A stretch of DNA of 49,486 bases, taken from positions 1 to 49,486 of the forward strand of contig MU616719.1 of NCBI GenBank assembly GCA_025201705.1, read 5' to 3'. This document shows, piece by piece, positions 11,399 through 21,488 of the stretch. Within the stretch, counting starts at the first letter, position 1. Every line of letters starts with the position of its first letter. The translations under genes and the position numbers were made by a program. The notes beneath the pieces are model-generated. The model had not been told where the DNA came from. It worked only from the letters and a program-made list of their open reading frames with translations, and did no database searches. Source of the DNA: Dissophora ornata. Taxonomy: Eukaryota > Mortierellomycota > Mortierellomycetes > Mortierellales > Mortierellaceae.

Positions 11399-13717
11399 CA
11401 TGGAACGCGAAATCGTGAGTGGGCGCTAACAAAAAGAGTCTCAGCACACGTATCCCCGGCCGCTTCCTTGTCCTCGGCTGAAGGTGTGTAGTTTACGAAG
11501 TTAATCTTTTTGTTGAATATGATACTAACGAATACTAATCTGAGCAATCTGAAGGCACTTGTTCTGCTGCATCTTTTCTAGCAAGTGAAGCTGATCTCGA
11601 CCAACTTTTCAGGAAGCCTCAGCCGGGAGACGATAACGACGAAGAGGAAGACGACGACGAAGATGATGATAACTGCGAGGGAGATAATTCTCAGCAGCAG
11701 GACGCAGTGGACATCCAGCCCGGGAGCGAGAAGGATGATGCCGACAGTAGTGACAAAGCATTGAGCGTCTACAGCGAAAGCAGCGCCAAGCGGTCGCAGG
11801 ATGCTTTGTCAGATATAGAGCAACAGACTATAGATTTATACAATCCCTTAGATCTTGGAGTTGTGGACGGGCCGGATGGACTAATAGACCAGGCTGACGA
11901 CTCAGACGAAAGCAGCAAGGGGGATGAAGTGGATGATGTTGCGGTAGACGTCGACGATAAGGAGAACACCTTGCGCTCTAGGAAGAAGAGTAAGGCAACG
12001 AAGGGTCGCATAAGTGCAACCCCCCCCCCCGAGTTCGATACACGCTACACGAATGTGCAGTCAACTAACACTTGGTACCCACCCAATACCCATGGTTCTA
12101 GTCATTCGATGCCACATCGAGAGTATCTTTCTTGAGGCGCTATGCGGCATTGGGAAGAAAGTGGACACTCGAATCTAGAACCGTTGTCGAGGACCGTCTC
12201 TTTGAGATAGGTTTGGATTGCGAGAAATACCAGTAAGCTTTTTTGCTTCTGCTATTGACGTTTTTTCCTTTCTTTTTGTTCGTCCTGCTGACTAGGCCTT
12301 GCTTCTATTGACGACATCTAGCCCTATTCATTCTTTCGTGATCGATGTGGATGACGGGTGGTTGGAGAGCCAGTTCGATACTGAAGACTGGCAGGAGATT
12401 TGCTCTTAATGGTCCGAAGTTTCCCTCTCACAAGAGCTGTACTCATACATCCAGATTTTTGATGATGTTAAAGATATCGAAAGTCTGAACAAAGCTCTCG
12501 CCCAGCGCCCCGAGAATACTGAGGAACAGCTCGCATTCCGTTGCTTGGAGGATTGGTAATTCGGCTGTTTTGTTTTCTTTCGTTGTCTTTTTTTTTCAAA
12601 ACCACTCCAGTTGCTAACCCCTGTCGAGTCTTTTTAGGCTCGATATCTACTCTGATGAACCATCAGCGTTCATGATTTCCGACCGATTCTCCGAATCGTG
12701 GTGGCAAAACGAGGCCTGGGGTGTACAGTCAACTCCCGATATAATGCCAGCCGCTGTACTGACATTTTCCAGGTTGTGACATCACTTGAATTCTCATTAT
12801 ATTTTTATATTATGCATTTCTTCTCGTTGTAACGACATTATCATACAATCGCTTATAATGACACCTCCAAATATCTGTACAAAACATGTCATTATAACGA
12901 GTTGACTGTAATTCGACATAGCGGGTGTCGAGTCGAAGAAGCGTCAGAATCGTGTCCTTTACGACAGTGGAACAAGCGAGAAAGGGTGGGCTCGGTTGGG
13001 CAAGAAGGGGGATATGTTTTGGCGTTCATTCGATGAACCCACGAAAGACTGGGCTGTGGTTGAGGGAGCTAAGACATGGAATGTTTTTGGCCAAAAGTAC
13101 ATCGTTGAGAGCACGCTAAAGCTTCCGCGACAACTCCACGATGTCCTCATCCGCCGCACACAAGAAGTTGGAAGCCCTGACAAGATGAGAACGTCTATGG
13201 TCCCAGGACTTATCATTGGGGGTAAATGCTTTCAGTTGACCGGTTGCTTTGTATACGATTATTCTTAATTTTTGCGCATTAGGTGGATTCTGACGTTAAT
13301 TAATATGAATACTTCTATGTAGGCCCAGTCATCTAACAAGTCTAACTCTGCTGGGGACTCGAGGGCATGAACGTGACGCGGTTCGGACATACTCGGGCGA
13401 CAAGGTTGGAGTCGTCTGTGCAGCTGCTCTCCGAAAGCTTGGATGCAATCTTCACCATCTTGCTCTTCAGGGTATGTTTTTATTGTGGATTGCATGGTTT
13501 GATCATAGTGTTACTCGCTATTCCATTATTGACCATATTACCTTGCTTTTAGACCGCTGTTCTGCATCTCATGGAAGCATACGACAAAGAGCGAAAGCGG
13601 AAACATCAGGGGCGAGCAGCAACCAGACGAGCCATGCTTGCCGGTCCAGCAAGACTGAGATATGAAGAGCAGAAAGAGGACTATTTGCCACAGGATTTAC
13701 TACACTCTTCCCAGTAA
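11399..13717 (+). pseudogene. Degraded orphan gene with acidic N-terminus, split by a MITE
   Basis: An acidic segment (about 11580-12135; EEEDDDEDDD, then DEVDDVAVDVDDKEN) leads into exon-like blocks with good splice sites. These include an intron at about 12233-12321 restoring EKYHPIHSFVIDVDD, one at about 12559-12638 restoring CLEDWLDIYSDEP, and one restoring PGLIIGGPVI. The conserved-looking core is FWRSFDEPTKDWAVVEGAKT followed by LKLPRQLHDVLIRRTQE, and the frame ends at TAA 13715-13717. Disabling lesions are an in-frame TAA after DWQEICS (about 12407), two TAA codons near 13335-13344, a frame change around 12135, and the 183-bp element at 12726-12908. The start is uncertain; 11399 is the first plausible ATG. 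The core resembles an orphan family expanded in mucoromycete fungi, as I recall it; its function is unknown. Confidence 0.5.
12726..12908. mobile_element. MITE with pogo/Tc1-type terminal inverted repeats
   Basis: The left end CAGTCAACTCCCGATATAATG is matched by the reverse complement of the right end, CAGTCAACTCGTTATAATG. Both outer edges are flanked by TA (12724-12725 and 12909-12910), the target-site duplication of the Tc1/mariner/pogo superfamily. The 183-bp interior is AT-rich and has no coding capacity, so it must have moved by a transposase made elsewhere. It lies inside the orphan pseudogene, between the SESWWQNEAWGV block and the GVESKKRQNRV block. Confidence 0.8.
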
Positions 13718-13924
13718 CTGCTTGCCCACCCAACTCACTACGTGACGAAACTAGCTATCGTAGAAATAAAAAGGGAGGTCCCGAAGGTCCCCGAGCACCA
13801 CACCGATAGAACATGACAGAGAGGACTCTGGCAAGCAACAATCCCACACCCAGCACGCGCCATCTAGTGGAGAGTCATCCACGACAAGCTAGCCACAGCA
13901 GCAGTCTCGCACTTTAAATGAAGT

Positions 13925-14152
13925 CAAGTCCTCAGTCCCGCGTGTCGCTTTTGATGGTCAATGGAGGTCAAACACCACATGCTTTTCCTGTGTCCCACCA
14001 AACGCCAAGCCTGGATTACCTTCCTGTCAAATCTCACCACTACGGCTATTTGGAGTGACCAAAACCTCTGTTCTCTGACCCTCTTGACACGTTCCCGCGC
14101 GAGGCTCAAAAAATATTACAATGGCAAACTTATTATCCAAGGGATATGGTAG
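13925..14152 (+). mobile_element. Possible LINE reverse-transcriptase C-terminal zinc-finger scrap
   Basis: A 63-codon frame at 13961-14152 begins MEVKHHMLFLCPTKRQAW. The pattern H-x-LF-x-CP-x3-x-W resembles the zinc-binding motif at the end of non-LTR retrotransposon polyproteins (zf-RVT type), in which an upstream Cys pair precedes the conserved H and C. The upstream Cys lies in another frame here. No reverse transcriptase or endonuclease domain remains. The match is a short motif only. Confidence 0.3.
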
Positions 14153-14229
14153 ATGCATTACGCCTTTGTGATGGACGACCGCATTGTCCCTGACAAGGTG
14201 GCTCAGTCTATGCGCAACAACACACATTA

Positions 14230-15442
14230 GAAATTTGACAGGTTTTCATTTGTTTTTTTGTGGCCTCATCGCTGGGATTTGAACCCTGCAAAGCAGGGCA
14301 GTCAATCGATCGGTAGCGGTTAAATGTCTGCCGGGGTTTATGGCGCCGAATCCTATCTCCAGACGAGCATCTATCGCGATTATATAACGGCAAAGTTAGC
14401 ACATGGCACAATGACGTTAGCCCAAACCATCATTTCGGCGATGAGTAACACCTTCTTTCTTATTCCCGTGTATCTCGCAATCGCCTTTGGGTTTCGACGT
14501 ACTGGTCGTTGACACGCTTGAAACTGGAGCTCGAGGAAACTGGGTGACGGGAGAGTCTGTATAGCAGGCTGGAGGGGCGTCTGTGTGCGACCGACAAACA
14601 ATCGCTGTGACAGCGAACGTCTCTTTATCTGAATTCTTTCGAGCAATGACAGGGTCTGAGACGTAAGCGGTATAAGAACAAAGGAGCGCCTACGTACTGA
14701 TCAATTGTTCTATCGACCAGCAAGATATCTCGTACCTTGATCATCCAAATTCTTAATAATGCAGAAGTTGTCACATCCAAGCGAAGGAATATTAGCGTTG
14801 TAATCGTTCTTGGAGACCACACCGAGCGCTGTGAGATGACTCCTCTTGATCCCCAGCGTAGCCAAGATGATTGGAATACCGTACACGTGAATCCGTCCTT
14901 TGGATACCGGTCGCCATTCTGTTGAGATTGATTCGTATACCAGCATGTTACTATCTCGGGATAGAACCACATAGCCAGGCTGGAAGTATCGAGCGATCTT
15001 GATATCTGCCTCTGTTTGGCACTCCTCGACAGGCCATCCCTTTTCTCGAAGGTAGCTACGAAGGCTCACCTGGGTTCCAATGTCCAATAGAAAGCTTTCC
15101 TCGGGTTCTTCTGAACAACTAGGAATTGCTGCTTCCGCACACGGCGCATCTCAGTTACGCGACCCCCCAATTCTGCCCCCTGGCGAGCTAACAACAGCGC
15201 TTTCTCGCGAGATTCCTGTCGACGGTGAGTATGTTCCTTAACTGTCTTTCGACAATGGGATGTGCAAGATCGATGGAGCAAGGCGAGTAAGCAGACTGAG
15301 TTCTGAGGAAAAGTGTGCCGAGAAGGTCCACGCGAAGACATGGGCCAATGTGAAAAGCGTTAGAGGGGCATTGGTAGCAATAGCGCAGAGTGGTCTGGTA
15401 CCCTTTCCTGTCTAGAAAGGGTCGCAAACCCTCAATGCCCCT
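14230..15442 (-). pseudogene. Degraded FEN1/XPG-like PIN-domain nuclease
   Basis: Read on the minus strand, the 5' block gives RGIEGLRPFLDRKGYQTTLR, where family members start MGI-x-GL. The codon at the Met position (15442-15440) is AGG, so the start is lost. VDLLGTLF follows. A block RRQESREKALLLARQ to RKAFYW appears in another frame, and then 15087-14710 carries EADIKIARYF, VLSRDSNMLVYES and LGVVSKNDYNANIPSLG. These correspond to the acidic clusters of FEN1-type nucleases (E-x-A, D-x-D, G-x-x-x-x-DY), but the second Asp of D-x-D is Asn. The stretch that should hold the central acidic residues between IVERQ and KEHTHRR is missing. A C-terminal scrap (TFNRYRSID) extends to about 14230. At least two frame changes confirm a dead copy. 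The family assignment rests on motif recognition. Confidence 0.6.
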
Positions 15443-16680
15443 GGCAGCGCTGTGGATAACATGCAGATAATAGCTGATGAAGGTTATGAAGGGAACGAAG
15501 AAGGAAGAGGGGTGGGAGCGAGCATCACCCAAGGAGCAGTACTGTACTCGTTCAGAGCCACCTCCTTTTTTATTCCAGTCTCACTGACTCTCCCCCACAT
15601 CAAGTATCACGATCAGCTCATCGAGTCTCGTCTGCGAGGAATGAGTTTGGACATGGCCTCAGTGTGTCGTTTCTTACGAGAGGCCGGGAACCGCTCAATT
15701 TCCAGCCTCTCATTATCGCCACCAAAGTTAGCACGGCACTTGCTTTTCTTTCTGGCACGGACCAGGACGGTTCTTTTTGACTAATCATTGAAAGCGGCGG
15801 CTCCCAAAACAGTGAATGAGAAACCAATATGGTTTGTTTATGCAAACTCTTCGCGCAAACTTGTTGGCAACACTGGATGATATGAACAGATGATGAGAGC
15901 TCTCTTTCTTGTTTTCTTCACTTCCCGTGTTGCTCTTGAATGGATTAGCACGGGAAGGAAGAGTATGTTCTCTCGCACATGCCCAATAAGCAATAGCCAT
16001 TGGGGAAAATGATACAGTTTAGCGGTGTGTTCGCATGCCTCGCACAGTCGCGCGCTGTCCGTCATTTCATTGGGTTCCATTGGTTTGAGACGGAACGTCA
16101 GTTTCCGTTTTGCAAAAGCGTTTTATGATATTATCGGATTGAGTGAACCCCGGGAAAGAAGGAGGGAGCAAGGAGCACAGGCGATCAATCCCTCAGCTCA
16201 ATCCCTCTCAGCAATCCCAGGACAAGGTTAAATTGGAACCATGCGTTTGCGACCGGTTGCAGGACAAACCCAACAAAAACGGGAACAACGAGGCGATCGG
16301 TCCGCTTCCGAATTTCTTCCCATTTATTTATTGAAATCGTTGTTTCCACTCGACTCTCTCTCTTCCATTGTTTGGCCGTCTATCCATTGTAACACGACAT
16401 TGATTCTCCTGAACCTTGTTTGTTTTCGCTCTCTATTGATCAAGGGACCCTCAGGTCCTCAAAAAACGGGTCTTTTCGCCCCGCCCCTTGGTCCTGACGC
16501 CCTTTATATGCAGTCCCCTGTTTTCCCGTTTTCATTTCCCATTTATTATCCCTTGCCCCATCATAATATATATATATATATATCTCACACTCTCGCTCCC
16601 ACACTCTCGCTCTCTCACCACCACTCCCGACTCGTTTTTCTTGGTTATCACCTGTGCGGGTTACTGCCATATTACCCACC
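15443..16680. other. Intergenic and promoter region of the first TLC gene
   Basis: No gene is supported. Near the gene it holds a TATA-like TTTATAT at 16503-16509, an (AT)n run at about 16566-16583 and a CT-rich leader to 16640. Confidence 0.5.
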
Positions 16681-18334
16681 ATGTCACCAACTTCCTGGCT
16701 CGCACCGTCGCTCCAGTCCGTCATTGACTTCATGGGATTGGATGACGCCCGATTCGCGCCATCAGACTGGAGCTTTGAACGCAACCCGTTCTGGACATCG
16801 TACCTCCTCACGCTCATAATCTTTCCATGTATTTTCTACCTCACCTGGTTTTTGAACCCTTCATTATCCAAAAACCGATTGGGACTGTCTTGGGTCAACG
16901 GGTTCTACTCCGCCTTGCTATTTACGATTGCCGGTTTATATGAGGTGCCTCATTTGCGGACAATCTTTAATTCCGTAGTCGATTACCAGCCTGCCGCAAC
17001 GACCGCGTCCTTGATCGTCGCACCAACGACAGCCAGTGCGGCCGCGGCACTGACCTCATCACTCGAGATGTTCGACTTCACAGGGGTGGCAGCAGCAGCA
17101 ACCTCTTCCTCAGCATTGACGAACGTGTGCTACCCGCTTTTGAAGGCGGGGAGTTTGGCGTTGGTGGCGACATTACCGTCTTTCCTGCGGCTGGATGCAG
17201 GATCGTATGCAAAGTATTACTGCTTTTCGGACTTGGACTGCTGCAGCTCGAATCTAAGCATTGCTTCTGCTACTGCCTTGAATTCTTCCGCAGCAATTTC
17301 AGCGTTTGGACCGATCGATTCACCTTACTCCGGGAGCGAGAGCCAACAAGCACATGAGGGCCCTGTCGGCGATAATACCCATAGTTCCCATCAAAATGAC
17401 AACAGCAACAGCCACCACAGTAACCACAATAATCGTCATCAACACCATCCTCGGTCCTCATCAAAGGAAGGTTCCATTTCGTTACGCCATCGTGTTTTCC
17501 AGGGCCAGATGCAACGACCACATTTAGCATTCTCGCTCGAGAATTATCCGGACGACGGTCGAATTGGCCCACATATCATTGCAGGGAACTTTCAGGCATT
17601 TTTGCTGGTGGACCTGATTCTAGGCTTTATTCATTACCGGAAGAAATTGGAGCCGTTCTCGACTGTGGTTCACCACATCATTTATTACTTCATCGTGGTA
17701 CATATGCGAGCCGGGGACATGCTCTCGGTTTTCTGTATCTGCGGCACGCCTATTGAAGGTAAAGGCAGAGATGAGACGACATGTGGCGTGCATGCAGTCG
17801 GTTTTGTTTACTCTCGAGCAACAGAAAGAAATACGTAACACGGAATATTGGCTAACATGTATCCAATACACCCCTGCCTTTTCATTTTTTTTTACTCTCA
17901 TGCACAACACAGCATCAAGCATCTTCCTAGCATTCGGACGCATATTTCCTCACCGCCGAACACCAACTGTCGAACGGCTTTACCTCCTCTGTTTCATTTC
18001 TACCCGTCTCTTCTACGTTGCCTTTCTCTGGCACGAAATCTTTTTCAACTACCCCGACAAATCAGTCGCGGTCCTCTATACCGTCACACTCTCCTTGCAC
18101 GTATACTGGTTCATCTTGTACATCCAAACCCAGAGACGATTCCAGGCTAAGCAGAAGCGCGAGGACTTGCGTGAAGCGCTGCAGTCGCTTGCCAGCACTG
18201 CGAAGGAAGATTACGTCGCCAAGTCCTTCTCCGTGGAGAGTGGAAAGGATGAGCTTAGGTCTCAAGAGAAACGGTCGAGTGTAGAGATTGATGAGTGGGA
18301 CATGGCCTCTCGCGGTGGAGCTCAGGAGATTTAA
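16681..18334 (+). CDS. TLC-domain multi-pass membrane protein (copy 1)
   Basis: Exons 16681-17758 and 17913-18334 (intron 154 bp) give 499 aa. Hydrophobic helices lie near residues 41-62 and 80-95. A Ser/Ala/His/Asn-rich insert of roughly 190 residues follows, then the TLC core: LVDLILGFIHYRKKLEPFS, the His pair HH at 331-332, CGTPIEASSIFLAFGRI across the splice, and LCFISTRLFYVAFLWHE and LHVYWFILYIQTQ in the last helices. TLC (TRAM/LAG1/CLN8) proteins sit in the ER or plasma membrane and act in lipid sensing, transport or synthesis. The layout is like the TLCD/TMEM56 branch rather than ceramide synthase, because the LAG motif is not seen. The His/Asn-rich insert between helices is unusual. 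The ATG at 16681 follows ACC, a good context. A paralogue lies at 28735-30796. Confidence 0.8.
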
Positions 18335-18954
18335 AGCATATTAGGCACAAGACACAAGAGACGCAATCACATATTCACATTCACACACAATATATATATC
18401 AGAGGTGGCTATAAATCCCATGTGCAGCTTCAAGCTTGTGCCCGAAAGCAACTAAACAACAGGAAGCGAGTCATTAAGGGGTGGAGTTCCTAGTTACTCA
18501 AGAGCCGGAGGAGTCTGAGGGCCGCCAGAGCCGTGAACTCACTCTCAGAACAGAAATGCAATTGAAAGGTTGGATGGCGTGCGCGTACAGCACAAGTGGA
18601 GTATCAATTGGTCAAGCATTGTCGCTGGTAGAGCGAAGTCAGGAGGACGGGTAAGGGTAAGGGTAGGGCTAAGGATGATGCTGACAGTGCCGATGCTGGT
18701 GAGAATCTTGTTGGAGCAAGCAATGACGACTACGACGACTATGATGATGATGATGATGAGGATGGTGATGATGGTGATGACGACGCCTAAAATATCCTGC
18801 AATAAAATATTTTTTATTCCTGTGTACTGCTGTGTTTACTGTGTAGGGATGACCGATGATGGTGGTGGTGGTGATGAGAGGACGGCGTCGCCAGCAGTTG
18901 TATGTATGGTTGTATGGTTTTCTATGAAGTTTTGATATTCTCCATGGTGTTGTT
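18335..18954. other. Intergenic with GAT/GAC-rich simple repeat
   Basis: Between the first TLC gene and the LRR relic. A GATGATGATGAGGATGGTGATG-like tract runs from about 18720 to 18790. No gene is supported. Confidence 0.55.
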
Positions 18955-20863
18955 CAAATGCAACATATTCATGTCTTGGACACGTTAGCCAGCGCTAGAG
19001 CTCCTTCCTTCCCAATTGAGTTACTCTGCAAGCTCAAATTGGTCAAAGTGGTGTTGGTCTTGAGTGCCTTCGACACTGCCAGAGCTCCTTCCCTCAAAAT
19101 CTAGTTTAGTTGCGGGTTCAAAGTGCTTAAAGTGGTGTTGGTCTGTGTGCTTCCAACAGTGTCGGAGCTCCTTCCTTCGTAGTTGAGTTGTTCCACAAGT
19201 TCAAAGTGATTAAAGTGGTGTTGGTCTTGAGTGAATTTACAAGTACAGTACTCGGAAATCATTAGCTCCAATCCCTTGAGGTGTCATCTCGATGGATAAC
19301 TTGTGAAGATGTGATGCTCTTTTGGGTTGTAAACTAGAAAGTTTTATGAAATCCTTGGATAGGACAATATGAATCATTTTCATATTAGAATGTCCATATC
19401 GTGTGGATCTTGAAAATATTTTGGAAGTCGAAGAATTTATATACTCGACATCTTGAGCGCATTCTCAAATGCTTCAAGATCAGGCCTGGGGCAATCCCAG
19501 CCGAGTGTGATATCCAAGTTGTAAACACCAACCTTTGCTTTGCCGATGGCGTCATTGAACTCGACAGCAGCAGGGCTAGACTTCAAGGTAACTTTGATAC
19601 TCCCAAGTTGCTCATCATATACACTTTCTGCCAGCTTGACTGCATCACGCAACCTTCGGGTGTGCGCCTCTTGATAGACTACTCGATAGTGGTGGCGACA
19701 GACCCATTTGATGTGGCCATCCTTAGTTGTCATGTGGTACAGATTGCTGAGCAAGTTGTCCGAATTGTTGGCTTCCAGATATGATCCGAGTCGGCGCAGT
19801 TCCACTCCTTCCAATACTTCAACGCCAGTAGGGTAACTGCCAACGTCATGTTGCAACACCCTTGCATCGCCTTCAACATCGATACCACTCGATTTTTGTA
19901 TCAGACTGCAACTCTCCTCCAGATATGCCAAAGAATAATTCACACCCTCGATGATATTGTGAGTAACTGAGTCGACAGAGGACTGGGCAAAATCGAGAGC
20001 ATTGACCATCTTCAAGTTTTCCAGTGCTGGTACGACGTGGCCCGCAATACTTATTCCCACTTTGATCGTTTGGAGCATCAACATCAAAAAAGGTCCATAC
20101 TTCTCGAAGAACTCCGTGGGCTTGTTGACGACATATCGCCATGGTTTGATAGGTGAAAGTGATGAGGGATCTTGCTTCCGTATGCATTGGTGTGCTCACC
20201 ACACTCAAAGATGAAATGCAAGCGGAACTTGGTGCGGAGCATGGTCGTTGGGTCCCAGGGTGTCGGCCTTTCATGAAGAACAATGAACAACCTTGGGAGG
20301 GTGTATTCATGCAGCTCATAGTTCTGGGTTAAAATGGCCTCTGTCTTGCTCTGGATCAGAATCAAGCGATCTTTGATTTCTTGTGCGTCCTTCAAAACTT
20401 GCTAGATAATTTCCTGCGTTATATGGCCTTGATCATGAAGTCCATCTAGCTTGTGAAGGACTATGTCATCCAATCCAGGATTTGTAGTTAACATTGGAGA
20501 GTCAACATGGACATGCTTGATTGTGGTGGACAAGACAACATCCAGGACTACATTCGGGCAATACTCGATGCAGTTAGGTTCGATTCTAAAGTGTAGAAAT
20601 ATAATGAAGTCCCTCTTCAGCATGGCCTTCTTGACTCAATCCAACTGTGTATTGAGTCCACATCTGCATACTTTTCGTTACCTGATTTGATGCGAATCCT
20701 TCATCATATTGACGGAAACTTTGCCGTTCTTGACATATTTGACCCCAGGAAAGACCCGCTGGATGTTCTCCCAGTAAACGATATTCTGCCCATTGACGTT
20801 GTCGAGAGGGATATTTTCGATATCTAAATTCCCAATCAAGCGGAATGATTGAGTGTCTTCCAT
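18955..20863 (-). pseudogene. Dead copy of LRR protein (paralogue 1)
   Basis: The start ATG is at 20863, and exon 1 reads MEDTQSFRLIGNLDIENIPL. After one intron the body follows the intact copy at 24131-26397 closely. Lesions are an internal deletion of about 45 codons after HVDSPM, an in-frame TAG at about 20402-20404 where the paralogue has a Gln codon, a 1-nt deletion near 20136 (SNHGDM instead of SNHVGY), another deletion after ALKMSSI near 19440, and decayed LRR units at about 18985-19260. About 120 bp upstream of the ATG also matches the other copy, so the promoter and 5' UTR were duplicated with the gene. Confidence 0.8.
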
Positions 20864-21488
20864 CGCTGGCTCTTGATGACTTGTGTATGTTAAAAGAATG
20901 TGGGAAAGCGAGTGAGGGTGTGAGTGCCGGAAATAAGAGGAGATGGAGAGAGAGATATTGATATGAGCGATTTGCATGTGCTGAAAAAAGGACTAATGAT
21001 TGTCGTCCAACCCTCCCAGCTCAAGTATCACATTTCCCGCTTCATTGTGAAGTGCAGTAATAATATTCACAGCGATGTGAGAAAATAAGCGATAAGCTAC
21101 GTGGTCCACCGATCATATTGGCCTTGTTTAACCATGCTTAAGATGCTGAAGCTCCTCTGCTTATTGCGATTTGTGGGCTGGCATTCGCTGGATGCACTTG
21201 AGCACTTACTTTTTGACTTCCAATCGGAAAAGACGCGATTTCTTGGTAGCACAAAGACAAACTGTTGGCGTCTGGACAGAAACTTACTCATTGTTACACT
21301 TCAAGAGGATTATGAAGCGCAATAATGAGGTGGATGACCCACGACATGTACCCCATGGTCAAAAAAAATGCTTCTTGTTGTTCTGTTATTCACTCCACTA
21401 GTCTTCTACTACTGTTGCTCTACCCCCGCACCCCCGCACTCCCGCATCCTCCCTCAACCCTCGACCCTCGACACAAGCGATATGCGAT

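Noticed and set aside
14262..14300. tRNA-like T-arm (GGGTTCAAATCCC on the minus strand)
   Set aside because: No acceptor or D-arm partner folds with it, and the same bases read as the C-terminal scrap of the PIN nuclease relic.
18545..18935. Frames across the GAT/GAC repeat (poly-Met or poly-Ile stretches)
   Set aside because: These are simple-repeat translations.
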